Below, piece by piece: positions 32,361 through 41,046 of a stretch of 64,000 nucleotides of DNA. How positions within the stretch are numbered: the stretch's first letter is position 1; the number at the start of each line of letters is the position of its first letter. The stretch covers positions 124,001 through 188,000 of the forward strand of contig NZ_CAUEQY010000001.1 of the NCBI RefSeq assembly GCF_959020145.1, written 5' to 3'. The position numbers and the translations under genes were made by a program. Under the pieces are notes generated by a model. It saw nothing but the letters and a program-made list of their open reading frames with translations, made no database searches and was not told the DNA's origin. The DNA comes from an uncultured Bifidobacterium sp. GTDB taxonomy: Bacteria; Actinomycetota; Actinomycetes; Actinomycetales; Bifidobacteriaceae.

Positions 32361-34069
32361 CGGGCACACGCGATTGGCTGACCAGGGAGCGCGGGAGCCG
32401 AGACTGGAGACTGCTGCCGGCCGCAATATGCGGTTGGACGGCCAGTCTGGCCGCGCACGCCGGCTTCGCATATTGCATGTCGCATGACGGCATGCTCGGC
32501 GCTTTGCCGGCCGTTCTCACCTGCATGATACCGCTGGCGGTCCTGGCGGGACTGCCCTTCCCACGATTGCCGGCGTCCGTTCGACGACGGATAACGCTCT
32601 GGCATGCGAGCGTCACGGTCTGCGCGATCGCTGCGATGGTTTGCGCGGCAAGCGCGTTGACCTATGATTTGCTGCAATGGCGCGACCCGGCTTCTCGGGC
32701 GGCCGCGGAAGGCGACGCTTCCGTCGTCGTCACGGCGCGCGCCACCTCGCCGACCGTCATCTCCGACAGACGGTCGAACGACTGCCGTGCCGACGCGCGC
32801 ATCACATCGGTCACCATCGACGGCGTACGGCAAACCAGTTCGGCACGAGCGCGTATATACGCGGACCGGCCTGAATGCGGCAAACTCAAACAGGACGGCA
32901 CCTACAAGATCGCGGGTCGCATCTCCGAAGCGCGATACGGTGCCATGCCGTTGTGGCTGACCGACGTCACGACAGTCGAACACGTCAGGCCGCCAAACCT
33001 GCCGATGCGCGCCATCGGCATGATGCAGGAGGCGTTCTTCGTCCAAACCGCACGTCTTTCCGACCAAGGGAAAGTGCTCGTCCCCGGACTGACATTGGGT
33101 GTTCTCGGACAGGACTACGTGCCGGCCGAGGGCGATGGCACCGACATCGATTCCACATACGCCGCACAGGTGGAGGACGCGTTCCAAAGGTCCGGAATCG
33201 TGCATCTCATGGCGGTCAGCGGCGGCCATCTGGCCGTGACCGCCGCATTGGTGCGTTCCGTCTGCTCGTTCTTCCTTCTGCCGCGACGATTCACCGCACT
33301 GCTGGTCGCCATGTCGTACATCATGCTGTCGGCATGCGTGTTTCCGTCGGATTCGGTATCCCGCGCGCTTTTGATGGGATTGTCCGGCGCGGCATGCCTG
33401 TTCATCGGCAGACGAGGCCAGGCGATGGCGTCGTTGAGCTGGACCACATTGGCTATGCTGATGGCATGCCCGCACATGTCGCAAAGCTTCGGATTCGCCC
33501 TGTCCTGCGCCGCGGTGCTCGGCATCGTGCTGTTCGCCGACACCCTCAACGCATGGATGGAACCGGTCCTGCCACGGTTCGTGGCCGAGGCTCTGTCCAT
33601 GACCATAGCGGCGCAAGTGTTCACCCTGCCGATCCAGGTGCTCATCGAACCGGAACTGCCGGTGTTCTCCATACCGGCGAATCTGATGGTGGCGCCGTTC
33701 GTGGGTTTCGCCACATTGGCCGGCCTGGCCAGTCTTGCCGTCTCATGGCTGATTCCGTGGCTCGGCCTGCAACTGGCCCGTGCGGCCTCCTGGGGCACCG
33801 CGGTCATGGAACTGACCGCCCTTGAACTGGGTTCCGGCAGCCAGGCCACGATACCGTGGGCCGGAGGCGTCGAGGGAGCGGTCCTCGTCTGCGTGGTGGA
33901 AGCCGCCTGCGCGGCCGCCGCGATCATGACGCACCGGCTGTTCGGACGCATGATGGTCCAGGAACCCGATCTGCCCGGAAAACGTCTGATAGCCAACCCT
34001 GTGGAACGGCTGCGCATGTGGATGGAACGTACTCGGAAGGCATTGCGCGAACTGCAATGGGAGGAATAG
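32357..34069 (+). CDS. comEC: ComEC/Rec2 DNA-uptake channel, membrane domain only
   Basis: The protein has 570 residues. The N-terminus has membrane helices followed by an OB-fold-like extracellular domain (about 110-220, with PTVISDRRSNDCRADARI). The competence domain (about 270-540) includes the conserved GIVHLMAVSGGHLAVTAAL motif and about seven further helices. The C-terminal metallo-beta-lactamase domain found in longer ComEC proteins is absent; the protein ends about 60 residues after the last helix. It would move single-stranded DNA into the cell; without the nuclease-like domain strand degradation must be done by another protein or not occur. It overlaps comEA by ATGA and lies 3 nt before holA. 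Confidence 0.88.
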   Translation: MTGTRDWLTRERGSRDWRLLPAAICGWTASLAAHAGFAYCMSHDGMLGALPAVLTCMIPLAVLAGLPFPRLPASVRRRITLWHASVTVCAIAAMVCAASALTYDLLQWRDPASRAAAEGDASVVVTARATSPTVISDRRSNDCRADARITSVTIDGVRQTSSARARIYADRPECGKLKQDGTYKIAGRISEARYGAMPLWLTDVTTVEHVRPPNLPMRAIGMMQEAFFVQTARLSDQGKVLVPGLTLGVLGQDYVPAEGDGTDIDSTYAAQVEDAFQRSGIVHLMAVSGGHLAVTAALVRSVCSFFLLPRRFTALLVAMSYIMLSACVFPSDSVSRALLMGLSGAACLFIGRRGQAMASLSWTTLAMLMACPHMSQSFGFALSCAAVLGIVLFADTLNAWMEPVLPRFVAEALSMTIAAQVFTLPIQVLIEPELPVFSIPANLMVAPFVGFATLAGLASLAVSWLIPWLGLQLARAASWGTAVMELTALELGSGSQATIPWAGGVEGAVLVCVVEAACAAAAIMTHRLFGRMMVQEPDLPGKRLIANPVERLRMWMERTRKALRELQWEE

Positions 34070-34072
34070 GCC

Positions 34073-35092
34073 ATGCCGGTTTTGTCCACCGATACAGCGA
34101 GATTGAATGGTATGCCGAAACCATCCGCAGCCACCACGCCCTTCCACCTCGTGTACGGAGGCGACTCGTACCTGAACGACCAGACGGTGCGCGACCTCAA
34201 ACACGAGGCGCAACGCCGGTATCCCGACGCGGAAACCATCGAACTCGACGCGGCAAGCGCCGACCATTACGCCTTCGACGAGGCGGTAAGCCCATCATTG
34301 CTTGCGGATCGCGCCATCGTCATCGTCACCAACCTGCAGAACGCGGACGAAAAACTGGGCGACGCCATGGTCTCTTACTGCAGACAGGCGTGCAAGGAGC
34401 CGGCGGACGCGTGCATCGTCATCTGCCAGCATGAGGGCGGTGTGAAGGGCAAACGTCTGGTGGAGCAGCTCACCAAGGCCGGAGCGTACAAGGACGCTGT
34501 CGCCGACCTGAAGAAGCCCGAGGCCAAACTCAACTTCGTCATGCAATGCTTCGAACGGCGCAAACGCCGCGTCGAGCCGATGGCCGCGCAGCAACTCGTG
34601 GCCGTGTTGGGGGATAGGACCGGCGAGCTTGCGGCCATGGTCGGCCAGTTATGCTTCGATTTCGACGACAATCCCATGACGCTCGCCCGCGTCAACCAAT
34701 ATCTCACCTCCAATCCGCAGGTGGATGGCTTCCGTGTCGCCGACCTCGCGTTGTCGGGACGTACGGCGGACGCGATCATCGCCATGCGATCGTCCGTGGA
34801 ACAGGGCACCGCTCCGATCGCGCTTATCGGCGCGCTGGCCATGAAGCTGCGGACGATGGCGAAGGCGTCGGCGGTGCGTGCGGGCACCATTTCCACGGCC
34901 GAGGCGAAAACGAACCCCTGGGTGTTGAAGAACGCGACCCGGCAACTGTCCGGATGGACGTCAAGCGGCATGAGCGCATGCATCCAGATGCTCGCATGGG
35001 CCGACGAGCAAAGCAAAACCAATGGCTCGGACCCGGTCTATGCTTTGGAACGGTCCATCGAACTGATCAGCCGCAAAGGACGTGCCGCATGA
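34073..35092 (+). CDS. holA: DNA polymerase III subunit delta
   Basis: The 339-residue clamp-loader subunit has the N-terminal AAA+-like domain (FHLVYGGDSYLNDQTVRDLK), the characteristic KQRR-like linker region, and the C-terminal collar domain with ALIGALAMKLRTM. Delta opens the beta sliding clamp. GGGAGGAATAGGCC precedes the ATG, which lies 3 nt after comEC. The comEC-holA neighbourhood is typical of many bacteria. The stop overlaps tsaE by ATGA. Confidence 0.9.
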   Translation: MPVLSTDTARLNGMPKPSAATTPFHLVYGGDSYLNDQTVRDLKHEAQRRYPDAETIELDAASADHYAFDEAVSPSLLADRAIVIVTNLQNADEKLGDAMVSYCRQACKEPADACIVICQHEGGVKGKRLVEQLTKAGAYKDAVADLKKPEAKLNFVMQCFERRKRRVEPMAAQQLVAVLGDRTGELAAMVGQLCFDFDDNPMTLARVNQYLTSNPQVDGFRVADLALSGRTADAIIAMRSSVEQGTAPIALIGALAMKLRTMAKASAVRAGTISTAEAKTNPWVLKNATRQLSGWTSSGMSACIQMLAWADEQSKTNGSDPVYALERSIELISRKGRAA

Positions 35093-35661
35093 GCAACACC
35101 ATTACCATCACAGCCGCCACCGGCGAGGACATGCAGGCGTTGGGGGAGCGTTTGGCGAAGCTTGCCCGTGGAGGCGACGTGCTGTTGCTGTCCGGTCCGC
35201 TTGGCGCCGGCAAGACCACGTTCGCGCAAGGGTTCGGCGCGGGACTTGGCATCGGAGAGCCCATCGTCTCGCCGACCTTCACCATCGCACGCGAGCTTGA
35301 GGGACGGTTCGCGGACGGTTCGCCGGCGCATCTGGTGCACGTCGACGCCTACAGGCTCGGCGGCAACGCCTACGCGCCCGGACAGGACACGGTCGGACGG
35401 CTATTGGACGAATTGGAATCGCTCGGCTTGGACGAGGAATTGGAGGATCCGGGCGAGCATACCGTCATCCTGATGGAATGGGGCGAGCAGATGGCCGCCG
35501 CATTGGCTCCGGAACGGCTTGAAATCCACATCGACCGTCCGCTTGACGCGCCCGCCGTGGACGCGGACGGCGAGCTGACCAGCGCGGGCGCACGCACGGT
35601 GACGTTGGTGCCGGTGGGCGCTGCCTGGGATTCGTTCGATTTCACCGCGGGAAAACGCTGA
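35089..35661 (+). CDS. tsaE: tRNA t6A biosynthesis ATPase TsaE
   Basis: The 190-residue protein has the Walker A GPLGAGKTTFAQGF (about residues 37-50), the conserved SPTFTIARE and HVDAYRLG motifs of TsaE, and a Trp in LMEWGEQM. It stimulates the TsaBD complex that makes N6-threonylcarbamoyladenosine at position 37 of ANN-decoding tRNAs. It is longer than the E. coli protein because of insertions (GNAYAPGQDTVG). The start overlaps the holA stop by ATGA. Confidence 0.92.
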   Translation: MSNTITITAATGEDMQALGERLAKLARGGDVLLLSGPLGAGKTTFAQGFGAGLGIGEPIVSPTFTIARELEGRFADGSPAHLVHVDAYRLGGNAYAPGQDTVGRLLDELESLGLDEELEDPGEHTVILMEWGEQMAAALAPERLEIHIDRPLDAPAVDADGELTSAGARTVTLVPVGAAWDSFDFTAGKR

Positions 35662-35764
35662 CCCTGTCAAGACGCATCCGACGTGGCCGACCGCACCGCA
35701 TGCCGTGGCTTCCAGCGCCGGTTGTACAGTGGTTGGCAGTTTGGCACAAGGAGTTTTCAAGCAT

Positions 35765-36535
35765 ATGCAGACACTGGTGATTGACACCTCATATGGTTCG
35801 ACCGTAGGCGTGGTCGGACATGAACCCATCGTCGAAACGGATTCGCGCACCCATGTCGAGAAACTGCAGGTGAACATCGCGCAAGCCGTCGAACAGGCCG
35901 GACTGCAGGCGTCGGACATCACCCGCATCGTCGTCGGCGTCGGACCGGCGCCATTCACCGGCCTGCGCGCCGGCATCGTCGCGGCCAAGGCATTGGCCTT
36001 CGCCACAGGCGCGCAACTGGTCGGACAGGACGTGCTCGCGCCGCAATGCCTGGCACATACTCAAGCTACGGACGATCGCCGCCATCTGACGCTTGCCGTC
36101 AACGACGCGCGTCGCCGGCAACTGTATTTCGCGCTGTATGACGGCGGCACCGTTGCGGACGGCGTCGGACAATCGCCCATAACGTTGATCGACATGGACA
36201 TCGACTATCCGGATTCCATCACGATGCGCGTCAATGACGTTCTTACGAAGCTCGCCGACACGGGCAAGCCGTACGTCGTCGACGTCATCGGCCATGGTGC
36301 GGTCAAATACGCGCAGTCGTGGAATGCGATTGCCTCCCTCGGCGAAGTCGACGACCATGCTCTGCTCGACGAAGGCGCGGAAGGATTGGCGCGATTCGCG
36401 GCCTTCACCACCAGCGAACAGGCGTTGGCAGAACCGACCTCCGTCGAACCGTTATACCTGCGTCGTCCGGACGTGTCAGTGCCCAACCCGCTCAAGCATG
36501 TGCTCAACCATGCCGGCGCCGAACGAACGGAGTGA
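35765..36535 (+). CDS. tsaB: tRNA t6A biosynthesis protein TsaB
   Basis: The 256-residue ASKHA-fold protein starts LVIDTSYGSTVGVVG, with VVGVGPAPFTGLRAGIVAAK near residue 60-80 and the DARRRQLYFALY segment that contacts TsaD. TsaB is the scaffold partner of TsaD. AAGGAG lies 12 nt before the ATG. rimI follows after 10 nt. Confidence 0.9.
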   Translation: MQTLVIDTSYGSTVGVVGHEPIVETDSRTHVEKLQVNIAQAVEQAGLQASDITRIVVGVGPAPFTGLRAGIVAAKALAFATGAQLVGQDVLAPQCLAHTQATDDRRHLTLAVNDARRRQLYFALYDGGTVADGVGQSPITLIDMDIDYPDSITMRVNDVLTKLADTGKPYVVDVIGHGAVKYAQSWNAIASLGEVDDHALLDEGAEGLARFAAFTTSEQALAEPTSVEPLYLRRPDVSVPNPLKHVLNHAGAERTE

Positions 36536-36545
36536 CGGCACGCCC

Positions 36546-37088
36546 ATGATTGTCGACCATTCCCAGATTCCGGAAGACACCGCCGTCGGACAGATCGCCG
36601 CATTGGAAAAGGACCTGTTCGGCCGCGGCGCGTGGAGCGAACAGTCCGTACGGCAGGAATTCCACGCTCCGGCACGCACGTATCTGCTCGACATTGAAGG
36701 CGATGCCGTACAGACGGCGGATCCCGTCGTCCGAGGCTACGCAGGCTACTGGTACGACGGCGACGACGCGGAGATCATGACGATCGGCGTCGGCAGACCA
36801 TACCAACGGCAGGGGATAGCGGCGGCGCTTCTCGAAACACTGATCGTCTCGGCGCGTCGGCAGGGCGCCAAACGCATGCTTCTGGAAGTCCGAGTCGACA
36901 ACGTGCCGGCATTGGCGTTGTACGAAAGGTTCGGCTTCACGCGGATGGGATTGCGCAAACGCTACTACCAGCCAGAAGGCATCGACGCGTACACCATGAG
37001 CCTCGACTTGGAGCCGCGCGTCGTCGGCTTCAGCGCAACAGCGGATACAGAGCACACTTCAGCAACACACACAACGGAGCAGCAATGA
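36546..37088 (+). CDS. rimI: Ribosomal protein bS18-alanine N-acetyltransferase RimI
   Basis: The 180-residue GNAT protein has the acetyl-CoA motif GRPYQRQGIAAALLETL, followed by LEVRVDNVPALALYERFGF, which is the RimI signature. It usually sits in the tsaB-rimI-tsaD cluster as here. The C-terminus carries about 20 Thr/Ala/His-rich extra residues. Its stop overlaps the tsaD ATG by 4 nt. Confidence 0.88.
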   Translation: MIVDHSQIPEDTAVGQIAALEKDLFGRGAWSEQSVRQEFHAPARTYLLDIEGDAVQTADPVVRGYAGYWYDGDDAEIMTIGVGRPYQRQGIAAALLETLIVSARRQGAKRMLLEVRVDNVPALALYERFGFTRMGLRKRYYQPEGIDAYTMSLDLEPRVVGFSATADTEHTSATHTTEQQ

Positions 37089-38128
37089 GCGAACCAATCG
37101 TACTCGGCATCGAATCGACCTGTGACGAAACGGCGGCGGCCGTGGTGCAGGGACGCACCCTCATTTCCAACGTGGTCGCGTCCTCCATGGACGAGCACGC
37201 CCGCTACGGCGGCGTGATTCCCGAAATCGCCTCTCGCGCGCACGCCGAAGCGTTCGTGCCATGCGTCTCCAAAGCTCTGGCCGACGCGAACATGACGCTG
37301 TCCGACGTCGACGCGATCGCCGTATCCGCGGGACCCGGCCTCGCCGGCTGTCTCGCGGTCGGCGTGTCCGGCGCGAAATCGTTGGCATGGGCCGCGAACA
37401 AGCCGATCTACGGCATCAACCACGTCATCGGACATATCGCGGTGACGCAGCTGCAGTTCGGACCGTTCCCCAAGGACACGCTTGCGTTGATTGTGTCGGG
37501 CGGGCACACTTCGCTGCTGCATGTCGAAGACGTGGCGCGGCATATCGACGTGGTCGGCACCACGCTCGACGACGCTGCCGGCGAATGCTTCGACAAGGTG
37601 GCACGTCTGCTTGGTTTCCCGTATCCCGGCGGCCCGCACATCGACCGTCACGCACAGCTGGGCAACCCACATGCCATCAAAGTGCCTCAGGGCCTTACAC
37701 AAGGCAAGGCGGGGCAGCAGCATCCGTACGATTTCAGTTTCTCCGGCGTGAAGACGGCCGTGGCGCGTTGGATCGAACAGCAGCAGGCGGAAGGCAATGA
37801 GATTCCCATCGACGACGTGTGCGCGTCGCTGGCCGATTCCGTCGCGACGGTGCTCGCCAAGAAGGCGATGCGCGGTTGCGAGCAGTACGGTTCGAAGACC
37901 CTGATCGTTGGCGGCGGCTTCTCCGCGAACTCCCAACTGCGCGCCAAACTGTTGGAGGTCGGAGCCAAGCATGGCGTCGAAGTGCGTATCCCGCAAATCA
38001 AACTGTGCACCGATAATGGCGCTATGGTGGCCATGCTGGGCGTGAACCTGGTGGAGAGCGGCGTGAAACCGTCCGAACCGGATTTCGCAATCGATTCCGC
38101 CATGCCGTTGACGAAGATCAGCATGTGA
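37085..38128 (+). CDS. tsaD: tRNA N6-adenosine threonylcarbamoyltransferase TsaD
   Basis: The 347-residue Kae1/Qri7 family enzyme begins VLGIESTCDETAAAVV. The metal-binding His pair is in INHVIGHIAV, and nucleotide-binding motifs are VSGGHTSLL, LDDAAGECFDK, FSFSGVKTAV and VGGGFSANSQL. It transfers the threonylcarbamoyl group to A37 of tRNA. The preceding genes tsaE and tsaB complete the pathway except tsaC, which is not in the window. Confidence 0.96.
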   Translation: MSEPIVLGIESTCDETAAAVVQGRTLISNVVASSMDEHARYGGVIPEIASRAHAEAFVPCVSKALADANMTLSDVDAIAVSAGPGLAGCLAVGVSGAKSLAWAANKPIYGINHVIGHIAVTQLQFGPFPKDTLALIVSGGHTSLLHVEDVARHIDVVGTTLDDAAGECFDKVARLLGFPYPGGPHIDRHAQLGNPHAIKVPQGLTQGKAGQQHPYDFSFSGVKTAVARWIEQQQAEGNEIPIDDVCASLADSVATVLAKKAMRGCEQYGSKTLIVGGGFSANSQLRAKLLEVGAKHGVEVRIPQIKLCTDNGAMVAMLGVNLVESGVKPSEPDFAIDSAMPLTKISM

Positions 38129-38166
38129 CGGTAGTCCCGCCGCAGCAGGGGAGACACGCGCGGGAT

Positions 38167-38194
38167 TTGCATTTTGCGTTTTACCGCGTATAAT
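38167..38194 (+). promoter_or_regulatory. Promoter of tRNA-Asn
   Basis: TTGCAT (38167-38172) and TATAAT (38189-38194) are separated by 16 nt, and the tRNA begins 23 nt after the -10. Confidence 0.65.
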
Positions 38195-38216
38195 TCATGT
38201 CTTGTGCACAGCGCAT

Positions 38217-38292
<76 letters not shown>

Positions 38293-38298
38293 TTCGAA

Positions 38299-38327
38299 AA
38301 ATCCCCTTGGAAACAAGGGGATTTTTT
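38299..38327 (+). terminator. Terminator of tRNA-Asn
   Basis: AAATCCCCTTG / CAAGGGGATTT with a GAAA tetraloop is followed by a T-run. Confidence 0.9.
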
Positions 38328-38457
38328 CATTTTCAACGACTCTTGGCATTTTTGGCCACCCTTCATGTTTATCCGTCGGCGGAAACCGTGGTTCGTCCAG
38401 CCGTCCATGCGTATGATGAACGCACCGGGTCAATCAAACAAAGGAAGGAAGTCCATC

Positions 38458-39408
38458 ATGTGCACTGGCGTTCGTTTCTCCGACGAAGAGGGAAACATGT
38501 ATTTCGGCCGCAACCTCGACTGGAGCTTCTCATACGGCGAAAGCATCCTGGCCACTCCACGCGGCTACCACTACGACAACGTGTTCGGCGCGAGCGGCAA
38601 AGCCACGCCGAACGCGGTGATCGGCGTGGGCGTGGTCATGGCCGACCGTCCGATGTATTTCGACTGCGCCAACGAGCATGGTCTGGCCATCGCGGGATTG
38701 AATTTCCCCGGCTACGCGGAGTTCGTGCATGAGCCGGTCGAAGGCACCGACAACGTCGCGACCTTCGAATTCCCGCTGTGGGTGGCACGCAATTTCGATT
38801 CCGTCGACGAAGTCGAGAAGGCGTTGAAGAACGTGACCCTCGTCTCCCAGATCGTGCCCGGCCAGCAGGAGTCGCTGCTGCATTGGATCATCGGCGACAG
38901 CGAGCGCAGCATCGTCGTCGAACAGATGGCGGACGGCATGCATGTGCACCATGACGACGTAGACGTGCTGACCAACCAGCCGACGTTTGGCTTCCATATG
39001 GAGAATCTGCGCAACTACATGTGCGTCGGCAACGAGATGGCCGAGCCGGCCACGTGGGGCAAGGCGTCCCTGTCCGCTTGGGGCGCGGGTGTGAGCATGC
39101 ATGGCATTCCGGGCGATGTGAGCTCCCCGTCGCGTTTCGTGCGTGTGGCTTATGCCAACACGCATTATCCGCAGCAGGAAGGCGAGGCGGCCAACGTGTC
39201 TCGCCTGTTCCACACCCTTGGTTCCGTGCAGATGGTTGACGGCATGGCGAAGATGGGCAACGGCCAGTTCGAACGCACGCTGTTCACCAGCGGATATTCG
39301 TCCAAGACCAACACGTACTACATGAACACGTATGATGATCCCGCCATCCGCTCCTACGCGATGGCCGATTTCGACATGGATTCCTCGGAGCTGATCACCG
39401 CCGCCTGA
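38458..39408 (+). CDS. bsh: Bile salt hydrolase (conjugated bile acid hydrolase)
   Basis: The 316-residue Ntn-hydrolase releases glycine or taurine from conjugated bile acids. The nucleophile is Cys2, exposed after Met removal (MCTGVRF); Arg18 and Asp21 are in FGRNLDWSF, and the conserved Asn and Arg are in LTNQPTF and SPSRFVR. The sequence closely follows the known bifidobacterial enzymes along its length. AAAGGAAGGAAG precedes the ATG. It is monocistronic between tRNA-Asn and a hairpin. It marks a gut-adapted host-associated strain. Confidence 0.95.
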   Translation: MCTGVRFSDEEGNMYFGRNLDWSFSYGESILATPRGYHYDNVFGASGKATPNAVIGVGVVMADRPMYFDCANEHGLAIAGLNFPGYAEFVHEPVEGTDNVATFEFPLWVARNFDSVDEVEKALKNVTLVSQIVPGQQESLLHWIIGDSERSIVVEQMADGMHVHHDDVDVLTNQPTFGFHMENLRNYMCVGNEMAEPATWGKASLSAWGAGVSMHGIPGDVSSPSRFVRVAYANTHYPQQEGEAANVSRLFHTLGSVQMVDGMAKMGNGQFERTLFTSGYSSKTNTYYMNTYDDPAIRSYAMADFDMDSSELITAA

Positions 39409-39417
39409 GCATGCGTG

Positions 39418-39461
39418 GGCTTTTTCGTCCGTCGGTTCCCATACAGACGGACGAAAAAGCC
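39418..39461. terminator. Terminator hairpin after bsh
   Basis: GGCTTTTTCGTCCGTC pairs with GACGGACGAAAAAGCC around a 12-nt loop, starting 9 nt after the bsh stop. Confidence 0.65.
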
Positions 39462-39593
39462 GCACGATTGCCGAAAAGGACATGAAAATGGAGTCGTGCG
39501 ACAGATCCACTTTTTCGGATACCGGCTCTTCCATTGCCCGCTCAATGCCGTTTGACGTCGGACCAATACGACACGCCGGAATATGGACTTCGA

Positions 39594-39615
39594 GCACTTT
39601 AAGTTTTTAGAGTGC
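39594..39615. promoter_or_regulatory. Dyad upstream of the MerR gene
   Basis: GCACTTTAAG and TTTAGAGTGC form an imperfect 22-bp dyad (8 of 10 pairs) ending 5 nt before the merR ATG, suggestive of an autoregulatory MerR operator. Confidence 0.4.
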
Positions 39616-39620
39616 GGGGT

Positions 39621-40094
39621 ATGAGCAATACGACGACCACCTGGCATTCGATCCGTGAGGCGTCCATGATTTCCGGACTGCCCGAATCGACGTTGCGTTA
39701 TTACGAGCAGATCGGCATCATCGATCCGATCGCCCGCGATCCGAGTTCAGGCCACCGAGTCTATTCGGACAAGGACATCGAATCGCTGACCACCATCGCA
39801 TGCCTGGCGGCGACGGGCATGCCGCTTGAATCGATGCGCGAATACCTGAAGAACCGTTTCGACGGTCCGGAAGGCGCCCGACGGCAGATCGAACTACTCG
39901 ACGCGCAATCGCTGCGTCTGGCCGCGAAAGCCGAGGCCCTGCGCATCCAGCAGGCGTACGTGTCGCTCAAATCGCTCTATTGGCGCGCCATCGCCGAAGG
40001 ACACGAGGATGAGGCCAACCGAATTCTCGAGGAAAACAAAGACGTCATCGAAAACGTCAAGAAACAGCCCGGCAAGGGCGCGATCGCACGCTGA
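39621..40094 (+). CDS. MerR-family transcriptional regulator
   Basis: The protein has 157 residues. The winged helix is at residues 10-75 (REASMISGLPESTLRYYEQI, IDPIARDPSSGHRVYSDKDI), followed by a coiled-coil dimerisation helix and a short C-terminal effector region without metal-binding Cys. The TLRYYEQIG motif is standard. It lies 97 nt upstream of the carboxymuconolactone-decarboxylase-like gene in the same direction, a common MerR-target arrangement, so it probably controls that gene. Confidence 0.82.
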   Translation: MSNTTTTWHSIREASMISGLPESTLRYYEQIGIIDPIARDPSSGHRVYSDKDIESLTTIACLAATGMPLESMREYLKNRFDGPEGARRQIELLDAQSLRLAAKAEALRIQQAYVSLKSLYWRAIAEGHEDEANRILEENKDVIENVKKQPGKGAIAR

Positions 40095-40190
40095 ACATTC
40101 AGACGACGATGGCCGCTATCCGCACGCAACATTTCCGACGATAGAATGAACGCGGCATGCGGCGCGAAGACATCGAACGGAAAGGAAGCC

Positions 40191-40949
40191 ATGTTCGAGG
40201 AACTGCATAGGAAGATGAACGCGTTCTGGAACAACGACAGGACGCTGTCGCAGACCGATCCGGAATATGTCAAGCTGTTTTCCGACTTCGCTTACGGGGA
40301 AGTGGTGAACGAGCCGGGCGCGAACCATCCCGATCTGGACGACCAGACCCGCTCCCTGGCGATCCTCGCGGCTCTGGTCGGCTGCCAGGGTCTCGACGCG
40401 TTCGAAATGATGCTGCCGGTCGCCTACGAGACAGGACTGACGTCCGTGGCCATCAAGGAGATGATCTACCAAGCCACCGCATACTGCGGATTCGGGAGAA
40501 CCCTGCCGTTCCTGAAGAAGCTCAACGTTTTCCTTGGAGCCGCGAACGTGCATCTGCCGCTGGAGCCGCAGGGCACGACCACGTCGGAGACCCGCGCGCA
40601 GGCCGGAGAGGACAAGCAGGTCGAGATCTTCGGCGAGAACATGCGCGGATTCGCGCAATCCGGACCGGAGGAGACCCGGCACATCAACAAGTGGCTGGCC
40701 GACAACTGCTTCGGCGACTACTACACTCGCGGCGGACTCGACACCCGCGAGCGCGAAATGGTCACGTTGTGTTTCCTGGCCGCGCAGGGTGGTTGCGAAC
40801 CGCAGCTTACGGCGCATGCCAAGGCGAATATGGTCGTTGGCAATGAGAAGGCGTTTCTAATCGCGGTGGTCTCGCAGTGCATGCCGTATATCGGCTATCC
40901 GCGTACGTTGAACGCGATTCGTTGCATCGATGAGGCTGTGAAGGGCTGA
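40191..40949 (+). CDS. Carboxymuconolactone decarboxylase-like protein (two domains)
   Basis: The protein has 252 residues containing two CMD-type helical domains: one near 40-110 (LAILAALVGCQGLDAFEMML, then IKEMIYQATAYCGFGR) and one near 160-245 (REMVTLCFLAAQGGCEPQLT). Each has a Cys/His-like position, but the AhpD CxxC pair is not present, so a peroxidase role is doubtful. Members act as decarboxylases, gamma-lactone enzymes or in redox stress. ATG 40191 follows GGAAAGGAAG. It is probably under MerR control. Confidence 0.75.
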   Translation: MFEELHRKMNAFWNNDRTLSQTDPEYVKLFSDFAYGEVVNEPGANHPDLDDQTRSLAILAALVGCQGLDAFEMMLPVAYETGLTSVAIKEMIYQATAYCGFGRTLPFLKKLNVFLGAANVHLPLEPQGTTTSETRAQAGEDKQVEIFGENMRGFAQSGPEETRHINKWLADNCFGDYYTRGGLDTREREMVTLCFLAAQGGCEPQLTAHAKANMVVGNEKAFLIAVVSQCMPYIGYPRTLNAIRCIDEAVKG

Positions 40950-40980
40950 CCTGCCCGTTAAAAACGCCGGCAAACAAACA

Positions 40981-41014
40981 AAGGGCTATCCGCCGAACAA
41001 GACGGATAGCCCTT
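40981..41014. terminator. Bidirectional terminator between convergent genes
   Basis: AAGGGCTATCCG / CGGATAGCCCTT with a 10-nt loop lies between the CMD-like gene and the minus-strand methyltransferase gene. Confidence 0.75.
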
Positions 41015-41046
41015 CCTTATAGCTGATTGTGGATGGCGTGCTGTGT

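Noticed and set aside
34651..35088. Upstream extension of tsaE into holA
   Set aside because: The extension lies in another frame of the conserved holA gene; the ATGA overlap at 35089 and family length fix the start.
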